A DNA stretch of 64,000 nt, taken from assembly GCA_037178675.1 (NCBI GenBank), contig JAYMGJ010000085.1:21616-85615 (forward strand), written 5' to 3'. The DNA is from Scleroderma bovista. Its lineage: Eukaryota; Basidiomycota; Agaricomycetes; Boletales; Sclerodermataceae. The position numbers and the translations under genes were made by a program. Below are positions 1-10,802 of the stretch, one piece after another (the stretch's first letter is position 1; each line of letters starts with the position of its first letter). The notes beneath the pieces were generated by a model that was not told the DNA's origin, searched no databases, and saw only the letters and a program-made list of their open reading frames with translations.

Positions 1-40
1 AATCACCTGTACTGTACACAGTGTATAATCGACAATAGCA

Positions 41-845
41 TTATCGGCCACCCACGCCAGTCAGTTTGTCTGTCAGCCAATTCAGAGGTGTTTGCAGAGT
101 GCCATTTCGCGACCCTCCAACACCACTCCCTAGAGCCAGTGGGTTTGCTGATGCAAAAGAGTCTTTCCTCGCCTTGAGTGCGAGTTTTGCTGTACATAGA
201 AAAGGGTCATCAGCACCACTCAACGGAGGGAATTGACAACCAACCGCAGTTGCTAATCTCTTCGACGTTGGTCTCTAGAACGAGACCGCCTTGAATGATC
301 TCTGACAGGATATGATGGACCTCAGATGATGATGTTAGATCAGCCAACGCTGCTCTGCCTAACGGCGGACCCCCGTACCTCGTCGAAATGGAAAACCAAG
401 TCAAGCTCGCATACGTTCTCGAAAGAACGATCGAGTGCTTCCACGAATACCTTCGGAACGGTATAGTTGACATTAGCTCATGCAATCGGCGGCATACCTG
501 TATTAGATCCAGTATCCCGAGCTCGCTTTCGGCGCCGTCGACTACGAACACAAAATAGAGCGTCGCATAATTCCGGTATACGACCCTCCAGCGCTCGTCT
601 GAGCCATGCTTGGGACCGAGGAATGCCTCGAGTTCGGGCGCATCCAAGAAATTGCACAGGCCAGCAGGTCTGACTGAAATGAGAGAGAAGATCTTCTGGA
701 CAACAGTTTGAGAGGATTGGTGCAGTGGCGTGTAGAACTTGGTCAGACGCGGGATGCCAGAGGTGTTGACTTAGGGTCCTAGACAGTTCGAAGCAATTGG
801 AGGAACAAGGAAGTGCGGCTCACATATGAGAACAGCGTGAATCAT
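41..845 (-). CDS. APS3: AP-3 adaptor complex sigma (small) subunit
   Basis: Sigma subunit of the AP-3 coat, which sorts cargo from Golgi/endosome to the vacuole. The protein starts MIHAVLI at 845; the first exon is only 22 nt and joins in phase to FNTSGIPRLTKFYTP after an intron ending near 767. The clathrin-adaptor small-chain fold follows: KIFSLISVRPAGLCNFLDAP, RWRVVYRNYATLYFVFVVD, ELGILDLIQ, then VFVEALDRSFENVCELDLVF and the family hallmark VHHILSEIIQGGLVLETN. A last intron with a GTTGGT donor and a GCTGAT branch motif joins to KLALKARKDSFASANPLALG and a stop at 41. Length and order fit sigma-3 proteins and the diagnostic motifs separate it from sigma-1 and sigma-2. Four introns are inferred. 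The function is well supported; the last splice donor is the least certain point. Confidence 0.9.
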
Positions 846-1498
846 TGCTATGGCTGGGTTCTGTGGAATGAGGTGCACTAGGGGGTGTCCTCGACCAAAG
901 TTGGGTGCAGCAAGGTGCCGTCCCTATCACTCATGTTCTTAAGCACTGATCTTAGCATCAAGTCCGCAATATAGTGGTATGAATTTCATTTCATTTGATC
1001 AAACATCATTCCTGCCAGCAAGGGAGTGCTGGTGAGTTGTGGCAAGAACTCAACAACAGACAGGGGGGTGAACGCAATGAATGTAGCACATAGCCATCCA
1101 GCAGAAAGAGAAAGAACGACCGATAGTGAAAATAGTAGAATAGTTAACAGCATCCAGAGTAGTGATATATACAAGCTATAGGTGAACGTTCGAGGGTACT
1201 TGGGTAACAGACATAGATAAGTGGAGTGCCCTCACACATATATGGGGTCGAGATCGCGTTCGTCGCTGGGTCCGTGGAGTAGCACGAACGGTACGATACG
1301 GATACACGAAGAGATGCGTAGAGTGAGTGATTGAATACGTCATAAGTATGCGCAGTGGACGAATCGATCATCAACTACGACGAAGCGAGTGGCGACTAGC
1401 ATTCGCCCGGCCTGCATAGCAGACGTCAACTCGTATCAACGAATAGGAAAGGTGGAATTACTCACGAGAAAGTTGATAGTAATAAAGTAATTGAAATT
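846..1498. other. intergenic, no gene seen
   Basis: Separates the APS3 start from the 3' end of the zinc-finger gene. Only short unconserved open frames are present. It probably carries the APS3 promoter and the downstream gene's 3' UTR. Confidence 0.6.
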
Positions 1499-2613
1499 CT
1501 ACTTGACATCGGCGCAGGAGCACGGGCTGCCTGTGCCTACCCAGCTCTTCCCACAGTGGTCGCACCATGCCCTGGGGCCAGCGTCGACGCCAATTGCCTT
1601 GGTTGCAGCGGAGGTGGTGGAAGAAATGGCTTCTTCCCTATGAATGCTGACGAGGTGGCGACCCAAGTCGTGCTTACGGCTGAATGAACGCCCACAGGAG
1701 CGGTGGGGGCAGATGTGGGGTTTCGGGCGGTTGGGGTCATGGGTTGCCATGTGAGTCTTCAGGTTGTACGCCCTCGCGAAAGCTGGGAGTCGATTAGCAA
1801 CGCGGGATAGGTGGCAGGATGGACAAGAAACTAACCACGGGGGCAAGTCGGACACTGGTATTTCTTGCGAGGATCTTCTTTAGATTGGTCCTCTAGGCCT
1901 CTGACTGCCCTCGCTTGTGGTACAGCGGAGGGGACAGAGAGGTGGGACATGTTGTTCGGAGAGACACTGTGGTCTGTACCGAGGTAGCCGAGGCCATAGT
2001 AGTCAGCGGAAGAAGACTTTGGGACAGCGGAGATGCGGGTTGCCCCGCCGTAGTCAGAGTAACTTGTGCGTTTGAAGGAGTGGTCAGCGGGCACAGCGGA
2101 GGGGCTACGCGGGCTGATGGGCAACGCGCCGAAAGCACTGGGGTCTACAGTGACAGGGAGAGAGTTGCTGTTAACCCCGGTGCCGTAGTCAGAACAACCG
2201 CTGCTCCCAACACGGACTCGTTGGAAGTCCATTTCAAGATCGAGGGGGAAAGAACAATTGGTAGGTGGATAGGAGGAGTCGGAGAAATTATAAAAGGACT
2301 CGGAGTGAGAGGAGAGGGTCTCGTATGCACTCTCGGAGGAGACTGTGATGGTGGAAGGGGGGCCACACGTTGGGGTATCGGATCTCAAAAAGGAGTAAGC
2401 GTCGTTGGAGTCAACGGTGAGAAGCTGGAGTTGAACTTCGTTGAAAGCCGCGAGGCTGGAATCCAATTCGAGCTCGAAGAGATCGGGATGAGGTGCGAGG
2501 ATGTCAGATGGCGAGTGAAATGAAACAAAGTCAAGGCCTCCTTGCTGCTTGGTAAATTCAGACCCGAAGGGCTCGAAAGCTGAATAGAAACTATCGCTCT
2601 GAGAGTCGGACAT
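1499..2613 (-). CDS. C2H2 zinc-finger protein, putative transcription factor
   Basis: Starts MSDSQSDSFYSAF at 2613, preferred over an upstream in-frame ATG at 2760 because that extension is proline/serine rich and poorly protein-like. About 250 residues of low-complexity Ser/Pro/Tyr-rich sequence precede the fingers, as in fungal transcription factors. The first finger, YQCPTCPR...FARAYNLKTHMATH, is split by an intron of about 55 nt around 1800-1855. The second is CPHRSCGRSFSRKHDLGRHLVSIH. A Cys-rich tail (WCDHCGKSW...CSC) may bind a third zinc. No specific orthologue is recognised, so target genes are unknown. Nuclear DNA binding is inferred from the two canonical fingers. The single intron keeps the frame across the first finger. 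Confidence 0.85.
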
Positions 2614-3294
2614 GGCAGAAAGTGATGCTGCGGCAAAGTGGGGATATAACTGTGCTTTCTGACTCGACCACGGAGGAGAGAGAGGACGGGGAGTTGAAGA
2701 GGGACGTGTCAGCGGGGGAGGAGAGACAAAAGGGCAACCGTTGTATCTACTGCGGACCACGCCACCGGTTGCATTACATCAGCAATATTTCACAGCCTTG
2801 GTCTCGGCGCAACGCTGACAGCGAACGTCTGACTCAGTCTGATCATGCAAAGCCCACCGGCCGACCGTGATGAACTGTGTTCGCCCTCTGCGCGTTTTCC
2901 ATACCCGTTCGATTCACGCTTGGCCTCTTCTGTCTGTGCCCAGTGGTGTCGACGCTTGACTTTCGTGGGGACTTCACCAGCTACATCGCCTTGGTGCCTT
3001 CCGACGCTGTGCCCTTGCATACTTGCCACGACATCGCTGCGTGTACACCTGCCGTCCCGCCGAAGTGGCTGCCCCTTTCATCTGCGGGCGCCCACGCTGG
3101 GCATTGCAGCTGCCTCGCTGCAGCGCAACTGCTATATGAATGCTCCTTCCTACACCCTTGGACGATAGCCTCACGCATCCATCTGATGCCGGTCTCTATG
3201 TGGCTTCCTAGCCAAGGCTATACTGATGGCTCCTTCCAATTGGTAATACCTCTCACCACTGCACCGTCATGCACTGTGTTCGAGACTCCATGTC
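2614..3294. other. intergenic, no gene seen
   Basis: Lies upstream of the zinc-finger gene and before tRNA-Lys. Several 60-146 codon open frames on both strands overlap each other, have no family resemblance and no splice-consistent extension. It most likely holds the zinc-finger gene promoter. Confidence 0.6.
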
Positions 3295-3378
3295 GCCCGC
3301 CTAGCTCAATCGGATAGAGCGTCAGACTCTTACCACTAGGCGATCTGAAGGCTGCGAGTTCGACCCTCGCGGTGGGCT
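3295..3378 (+). tRNA. tRNA-Lys(CTT) with a 10-nt intron
   Basis: The acceptor stem pairs GCCCGCC (3295-3301) with GGTGGGC (3371-3377), discriminator T at 3378. The D arm is AGCTCAATCGGATAGAGC and the T arm is GCGAGTTCGACCCTCGC with the invariant TTCGA. The anticodon stem CAGA/TCTG encloses CTCTTAA, giving anticodon CTT at 3329-3331. The stem closes only if about 10 nt (3333-3342) are removed one base 3' of the anticodon, the standard position of eukaryotic nuclear tRNA introns. No CCA is encoded. The identity is unambiguous from the anticodon and overall similarity to fungal tRNA-Lys. Confidence 0.95.
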
Positions 3379-3635
3379 ACTAGTATTATTTTTGGTGTCC
3401 ATTTCAATATTCATCACTGTACTGAAATATTCACCAGCGAACAGCAAACTGTATAATTGTGACATCTCCCTTGTTGCCCCCAGGGCAATACTGACTGATA
3501 AAGCTATGAGTAGAGAAATCTTCAAATTGGCAGAATTAGGAGTAAAGTCAGATCTGTTCAATCATCATTAGCCTTCCATCTATAAATAATATTAGTTTCA
3601 TTTTCTGTAAGGAATTATCACGTGATTACATCAGC

Positions 3636-6600
3636 ATGGATGCGACCAGTGCTTCGCCGAATCTGTGCACTCAACTTTCACCCATACGACCTCTACTAGG
3701 TCCTTCAGAGTCCATGTCGAGACTGGTGCCACGAAAGGCCCGAAGTTCCACGACATCACCAGTTGTCCAGGATGCTCCCCAGGTTGGCGGGACCGAACAA
3801 GGTCAGGATGGGGATGCGTCACCACAGGAACGGATCAGGAGATTGGCAACGAAGACGATCGACCTTGGGAAGTGCATAACTGGGCGACCTTACCCCCTTC
3901 CTTCGCCAACCAGCAGAGAGCCCCGTCGCATCGCCAGCACGAGTAAGAAGGGTAAAGGTAAGGAGACCTCTGGGGAGGATCCAACAGAAGGTGATCGTCT
4001 TTCCTACTGAAGTAGTGAAACTATCTCAATCGAGCACAAGCTTCCAGCCATTCTACCCCATTGTCCCAGTCTCAGAGTCGTGAACATATTCATCAGGTGT
4101 CCTCTCCTACTTCAGGTGATGACTCGCCCTTCATTAGACCTCCTTCACCACCATCATATCCTCCACATCGTCCGTCCCTACAAGAAATTCAAGGCGTAGG
4201 ATCCGTATGTCACACGTCCAGCTCCTCGTCATGATGACTTACATTCCTCTGTCGGAATAGATGCGCGCTGGGACACAGACGCTCATCCAAGCACTGCAAG
4301 CACTGCCGTGGGGCGACGACCCAGATAATGAGGATGATCCTGGATCTACTACTACACCTAATGGTGATTCCGATGATGACACCAGTAGGTCTTCGCTCGA
4401 ATAATTGCGATAATACATTTTTACATTCACATTTGCAGGGCCGCAAATAGCTTCGTCCATCCACGCCATCTACCATTCGGTCGAATGGGCGAAGCGCGCA
4501 ATGTCGTCTCTTTCCATCCGTTCCGCGAAACGACCTGTCCAAGGAGATGTTCAGGGGGGAAGCGACTCTGATATGGAGGTGAACTTGGCGTTCGAGGAGG
4601 ACGCCGAAGTAGACGATTTCGAGACGACAACACCGAGACCAGCGGATCGACAGAAACCTGATCCATTGCCGACTTCGGCACCACTTCCCATGACTGTTCA
4701 CCTTGCCGCCTCCATCAGACGGAGGACAGCTAGTCGTAGTGGCAGCATGGCAACTGTGAAAGTCAATCGTAGAGCTCGCTTGGCTGAGAAGCTAAGAGAA
4801 ATCTTTGACATAGATGTTCTTAGTGAGGTGTGGGCAGGTAAGTATTGCTGTGCACCCTTGGTGTGATCCTCATCAAGTTGCAGAGATGCCATGCTGGCTG
4901 TTCAGATCTGTTTGTAAGTGCGGATCTCGGCTGGAACTTATCTGTAGTCATTGCAAACAGTATTGCAGGGTTATATGTATCTCACAAACTCTCACATATG
5001 CTTCTTCGCCCACATGCCAAGTAGAGAGGTACATATTTCATCCGAGTACTTGCTACTATTTCCGACCGTTTATAGGGCCAAGTGTTGAAATCTGGAAGTC
5101 TTAGCAAGAAGGCGACTCGGACGAAGCGATGGATTAAGTATTGGTTCGTCTTAAAGAATGACGCTCTGTCATGGTATCAGTCTTCATCGGTGAATCCCAG
5201 TGTTCTTCTTCAGGACTTTGTCTGACATCCCGGCCAGGATCCGTACTTTTTGAGTGGGATTATCGATTTACGATATGTGATCTCCTGTGAATCAGTTGGC
5301 GAGAAGGATATCATACTTCGCACGAACCAAAAGACTGTAATGCTATCCGCAGACTCAGTTCCAAGTAGGGAGGAATGGCTCAAGGCGATTTGCAAGGTAA
5401 TATTCAAGGCACAGAATAATGGAGATACTGTCAAAGTTAGTATTACCTCCGGTGATGTGCATCCATTAACATTTGTCAGATTGCTATACCCTACCCGGTC
5501 ATCGTTGATGTAGAGAAATCATCAGCATTTGATTTCAGTGAGACGATCGAGGTCAAGATCGTTGACAAGGGCGAGAAGGACTCGTACTTTTTCGCATACT
5601 TCCACGACATACAAGCTGCACTGGAGCATATTCGCGATGCTGTGCGCATGCATCGTACACTAGACCCTGGATCTCCCCAGGTTGTATTAGATACCACAGC
5701 TGCCAGATCAACTGTTGTCGCGGCCCATGGAATTGATCGCGCCCGTAGCTTGCCTCCTGCAGAGTCTAAAGGCAACTCCTCCTTCCGGTTATCGCACCTT
5801 CTTCGACCGTTCCATGATTCCTTTCCCCTTCCACTCGGGCGAGCGTACAGCGCCCCTGATCCTCCAAACGCCGCTGAGGAGTATACACACATATCCAAGC
5901 GTGGCTCGTTCGTTCCGGTTGCAACATCAACCTCTGGTAATGACCTGACTTCGCCTGTCACAAGTAATCCTGTGTTCCCAACTGATCCTTCGTTGCCTTT
6001 ACGGGATCACACTTATCCGCCATCCTCCTCGCCAGGTGAATCTTCCTCATCCCATGGCAAGATCTTGCCGCTAGGCGTACCTTGGAATGTCGGTGTACCT
6101 TCTTGGCTGCGAAGCGCACGCAGGACCACTGCTCCCAGTGGTTCTATGGGTCTAACTGTCTCGACGTCACAGAACCTTGGAAGTGTGCATGAGATTTATT
6201 CATCTCCCGTGACATCCTCTTCTGATCAGAGTAACGGAGTACCTGCCGACCTAGGGTACAGTGTGTTAGAGACAACAGAAGCTATGGTCGATGGGGAAAT
6301 CATGGAGAAATTCAGGACTGCCTTTGCCTTTGACGACAAAGAAGTTCTACTTGCTTGTATGCATTTGCCAATAACATCCGTTGTGTCTGCTAATCTTGTT
6401 GTAAGACTTCTCTGGTTGTCTATACAGGCTTCTACCCGTTTCGGGTCGCTTATATGTGTCGTCCAATTACTTTTGTTTCAAGTCCACTGGTCCCCTCAGT
6501 CAGAAAACAAGGGCAAGTTTATATGTCTTATGCCTGGCTGGTGGCGCTGATGACGACCATAGATGATTCTGCCTCTCCGAGACATCTTAAATGTCGAGAA

Positions 6601-8933
6601 GTCCAGGGCCACTGGGTTTGGAAATGTTGGTCTTACTGTTGTTATCAAAGGCCACGAAGAGTTATTCTTCGAATTTGGTACCGACGACAGGCGGTCTGCC
6701 TTTATCTCTATTCTGGAGCGTCAGATGGAAGACACCAGGAAACGTCCCTGCAGTGTTGACGTGCCGAAGTTAAGCGAAGGCCAGCGCCATGCCCTGATTC
6801 TGGAAGAGTTCGAGCCCCGATTATTCTCCAGCGATGCTGATCCAGTTCCAGCCCCAGAAAACATGTCAGAATCATTGCCTGCAGTGATGTTCACTTCAGC
6901 TTCATCCACATTCTTGACATTCAAGCCGAAAGAATCTTTACACTTCACTTTCTTGACCATTGGTTCCAGAGGAGACGTCCAGCCCTATATCTCCCTTGCC
7001 AAGGGACTGATGGCAGACGGCCATCGTTGCAAAATCGCTACCCACGGAGAGTTTCAAGCATGGATCGAGGCTGTGAGATACCCCTACTAGTCTGCACACG
7101 TATTAATTTAAAACCGTTTCAAGCATGGCATTGAGTATGGTTATGTCGGTGGGGATCCGGCAGAATTGATGCGGATCTGCGTGGAGAATGGTACCTTCAC
7201 GGTTTCGTTCTTGAAGGAAGGGCTCCTAAAGGCGTGTATGCTCATTGGTGTATTCACTGTAGCACTCACCGTGGTTACAGTTCCGCGGATGGCTGGATGA
7301 TCTGCTCAAAACGTCTTGGGAAGCATGTCAAGGAACTGATGTTCTCGTAGAGAGCCCGAGTGCAATGGGAGGGTACCACATTGCAGAGGCCTTGAGAATA
7401 CCTTATTTCCGAGCTTTCACTATGACGTGGACACGGACAAGGTTCGTAACTATCATGGTCTAGTTCCTGCTGGGTAACCAGACGCCATGTAGAGCTTATC
7501 CACACTCTTTCGCCGTCCCAGAGCATAAGGTATGCGCCTTGTTTTCATTGTGAGATAGCAAGACGCTGATGATGTACAGATGGGGGGCAGCTACAACTAC
7601 ATGGTGTGTTAGCATTCTCCACATGTGTTCCGTTCTAAATTGCTTTTGTTAGTCCTACGTCATGTTTGATCAAGTCTTTTGGCGTGCAATCTCAGGTCAG
7701 ATCAACCGCTGGCGTCGCAACGTGCTGCACCTCGATAACACGAGCCTTGACCGCATGGAACCGCACAAGATCCCTTTCCTCTATAATTTTAGCCCAACCG
7801 TAGTCCCGCCGCCCCTTGACTGGCCCGAGTGGATTCGCGTTACAGGTGAGTTGTAGTCTTCGCCAGTATTTGTAACATCTGTCAATACAGTGCAGGTTAC
7901 TGGTTCCTAGATGACGCTGAGGTCGGAGCCAAGAAGTGGACGCCACCCAATGACCTGGTCTCTTTCATCGACTCCGCCCATGAAGCTGGGAAGAAAGTGG
8001 TGTATATTGGCTTCGGAAGCATTGTCGTTTCTGACCCCGAGGGCATGACTCGCTGTGTTATCGATGCTGTCATCCAGAGTGGTGTCCATGCCATTCTTTC
8101 CAAGGGTTGGTCAGACAGGTTACATGCCAAGTCATCGGAGGCTTCCAAACCAGAGGAACCGCTGCCAAAGCAGATATATCCCATTACATCTATACCTCAT
8201 GATTGGTTATTCCAACGCATTGATGCTGCATGCCATCACGGGGGTGCTGGTACTACCGGAGCAAGTCTACGAGGTTTGTCTTTGACCTTTCGAAGTACTA
8301 CTCCGACCCCTGAAGTTACTATTATTAGCTGGAATACCAACCATTATTAAACCCTTCTTTGGTGATCAATTTTTTTGGGCCGACCGTGTTGAAGCATTGG
8401 GGATTGGAGCTGGCGTTCGCAAGCTTACCGTCGAGAGCTTAAAGGAAGCCCTTGTATCTGCCACTACGGATCAAAAGCAGATTGATCGTGCCAGACTTAT
8501 TGGTAAACAAATTCGCTCAGTAAGTAGTCGCCTTTGCCGAGTCTTCAAACATTACTCAAATGATTTGAAGGAAAAGGGCGTAGAGGTTGCCATTGAAGCC
8601 ATTTATCGGGATCTTGAATATGCTCGATCCTTCATTAAACGACCCTCTAGTACCGTTGAAGAGGTTGAGCAGGGCCCATTTGTATCCGAGGATCCTGCAT
8701 CTCAGCCAAGATGCGACTCAGCCGGCTCCCACCCTGGAAGTGAAGACTGGAGCGTAATTTCAGACCTAGAACGACGATCCTCATTTGGTTCACGAAGAAG
8801 TGATGGTAAAATAGACCCATCCTCATCACACAAGCGGAATAGTCTGACCGCGGCAATGATGTCTGTTCTTCCTGATTCCTTTACGTCCCAAAATCATCGC
8901 CGTTGTAGTTCTGCGTCGTATCGTCGTCCATAA
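3636..8933 (+). CDS. ATG26: Sterol 3-beta-glucosyltransferase (UGT51/ATG26 type)
   Basis: Transfers glucose from UDP-glucose to ergosterol; in some yeasts it also serves pexophagy. A disordered Ser/Pro-rich N-terminus (3636-4700) precedes a GRAM domain ([43 protein letters not shown], about 4770-5030). A PH domain follows ([20 protein letters not shown]... DLRYVISCE, 5095-5700), then a linker and a second GRAM half ([30 protein letters not shown], 6425-6710). The GT28 N-domain begins [20 protein letters not shown] (6950) and the C-domain carries [26 protein letters not shown] and [12 protein letters not shown], ending near YARSFIKRP. At least 15 introns are inferred. The intron at 6513-6562 uses a GC donor. 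The first intron (about 3957-4040) is the least certain. The stop lies 76 bp from the stop of the convergent oxygenase gene. Confidence 0.95.
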
Positions 8934-9009
8934 CACCCTTTGATATAGTTTCCCTTGCGCGTTCTTATTATCATGATTTCGTTCACTACTATCGTTTGTC
9001 TGCAGTTAA

Positions 9010-10530
9010 TCAAGTAGAGTTATTCCTATAGTGGTCTGCCAGGATCCTTTTGGTGAACTGCCCGAAGGTCTCAGTAGCAGACAGCTTCTGGTCAGAATCA
9101 GGCTGCATGAATAGAGCAAAATTTTCTCTTGAGACCCTTTCAGCACCCCCCCCAATATGAACACAGTGCGGGGTTGCTCGGAGCTTTCCGCTAGTAACCA
9201 GTTCGAGGGCTTCGCCAGTCTGAAACGCCAGGCAATCCGCAGGGATCGAAACTTTGGTAAGTTCACCTCCCCTCGTTCGAATGTATAAGCCGGAATCTGG
9301 AGAAGGTGGGGGAACCGCGATTGGCTCCTTCCCATCCACTTCTCGCAGAAACATCGCCTAAGAACGTGCTTACTAGGGATGGAAGGCCCGAAAGCAACAT
9401 CAACTTACGGAGCACAGTCCAGTCAAAAGGGAGTTGTCAAGGTGAAAACCACACCAACTGTCTATAGGTTCATTCTCGGTGATTTTCGTGTCTCCCGGGC
9501 TAGGAGGAAAATAATGGAGCAATCGCGCCTTGGTGGTTTGGGAACGACCAATAAGCTCCGCTAGGGAAAACGAAGAGCCCCCCGAATGCTTTGAAACTCG
9601 AGAATATTGAGTGACACGGACGCAGTGGAGATGAAAGATGATAACTCACCGAACGGCTGGCAAGCTACAGCAAGCTCACAGCCCACTTTGAAGACAAACC
9701 TGGAAAACGCTTAGTATTATTCAAGTAAGCGACGATAGCCACACTGACCTTCCAAGGCTTTTGAACGCTTCCTCGAAACCCTCGATGCCCTTTTCATCAG
9801 TATCTGGCCCTAAGCTAGATTAGACGATACTTCACATCAGCATCGTCACTTACAGATGTTGTCACGATAATATTCTCGATGTTGTTCCTTCATTGCTGGT
9901 GACACATTCGGTGCGTCAATGATAGGGTTAGCGTAGTAAGAGCCCTTGAGAGTGTCTGGATCACTGCTCAAAGTGTATATCATATACAATGCCGGTTAAA
10001 CTCACCTGGTTTGCCATTCATGATCTCCTTTTGTTACCACCAACTCATGAGCGTTTCCTGAAAGCGATCGTCAGATGGACAAACCTTGCCGTGTGACCAC
10101 CCAAAACTGTCCCACTGTCAGGTAGGACATATCAACGATGGTCTGAATCCATACCTGTAGCTGCTTTCTGGGTCAGTATAGCGTTCTTTGACATCTTCTG
10201 TTAAATGTGCATATTTGTATCCAAACTTCAACAGGGTTTCTCGATAGGACTTGTAGACATCCGGTAGATCCTCGACGAGAATAATTCCAAGTGCCTGAGG
10301 ATGAGAGCCGAATGCCCGTTCTACGGATTTTCACGGTGAAAAAGATTAGACATTTGGAATCCAGAAATCGCGAAAACATTCTGTGCTTGCCTATGGCATT
10401 TTCAAGGGAAAGTGGTGACGACACCAAGGTAGAATATGAGATCGACACAACGCTTGGGACACTTCATAAGCCTACAAGTTAGTACTATGGGAGAAGTATC
10501 CAAGACCACTGGGCATCACCTCGTTGCCAT
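9010..10530 (-). CDS. 2-oxoglutarate/Fe(II)-dependent dioxygenase (isopenicillin-N-synthase-like fold)
   Basis: Non-haem iron oxygenase of the DIOX_N/2OG-FeII family; the substrate is unknown. MATSVPSVVSISYSTL is reconstructed from a 10-nt plus-phase first exon at 10530, joined across an intron with a perfect TACTAAC branch site. SLENAIERAFGSHPQALGI (across a GC-donor intron), DVYKSYRETLLKFGYKYAHL, WDSFGWSHGKE and YYANPIIDAPNVSPAMKEQH follow. The iron ligands appear as H-x-D in FHLDNSLLTGLC and the distal His in ATPHCVHIGG; the 2OG-binding Arg is in SRENFALFMQP. Several introns of about 50-60 nt lie between 9355 and 10500. It sits tandem downstream of RIC1 and converges on ATG26. Biosynthetic or nucleotide-modifying roles cannot be chosen from sequence; this is not the TET/JBP type. 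Confidence 0.8.
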
Positions 10531-10802
10531 ATTTCAGCTAATTCCGCACCACGATACAGGCTGAGAACTTGAGATTGCGAGGGATTCAATCGGATCTGGA
10601 CGTGCTTGGTGACAACTCGTCGTATTGAGGTGCCAGGTACGAATACTAACCAAGCTTCATTTGGACGGAGATGCATCTGAAAACTCCAGTCGCTAATGGT
10701 CAAGGGGGCACCAGATGGTGGCAATACATTACACACGGTGACCGAGTTTCTATACAGTGACTCCGATTCAAGTCGGTATCAATCGAAGTAATCGTTGTCA
10801 TG

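Noticed and set aside
1915..2523. 202-codon plus-strand open frame
   Set aside because: It lies antisense to the Ser/Pro-rich exon of the C2H2 gene, has Gly/Arg/Val-biased composition and no family resemblance.
3297..3380. The tRNA-Lys as a tRNA pseudogene because of a long anticodon loop
   Set aside because: The extra 10 nt lie one base 3' of the anticodon, the normal nuclear intron position, and all stems pair once it is removed.
9010..10530. Considering the oxygenase next to ATG26 as a second TET/JBP gene
   Set aside because: Its motifs (HLDNS, ATPHCVHIGG) and N-terminal domain fit the isopenicillin-N-synthase-like branch, not TET/JBP.
10485..10736. Minus-strand frame containing WSFQMHLRPNEAWLVFVPGT as a possible extra gene or RIC1 extension
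   Set aside because: No family similarity. Its 3' part overlaps the better supported first exon of the oxygenase (MATS at 10530), whose intron has a perfect branch site.
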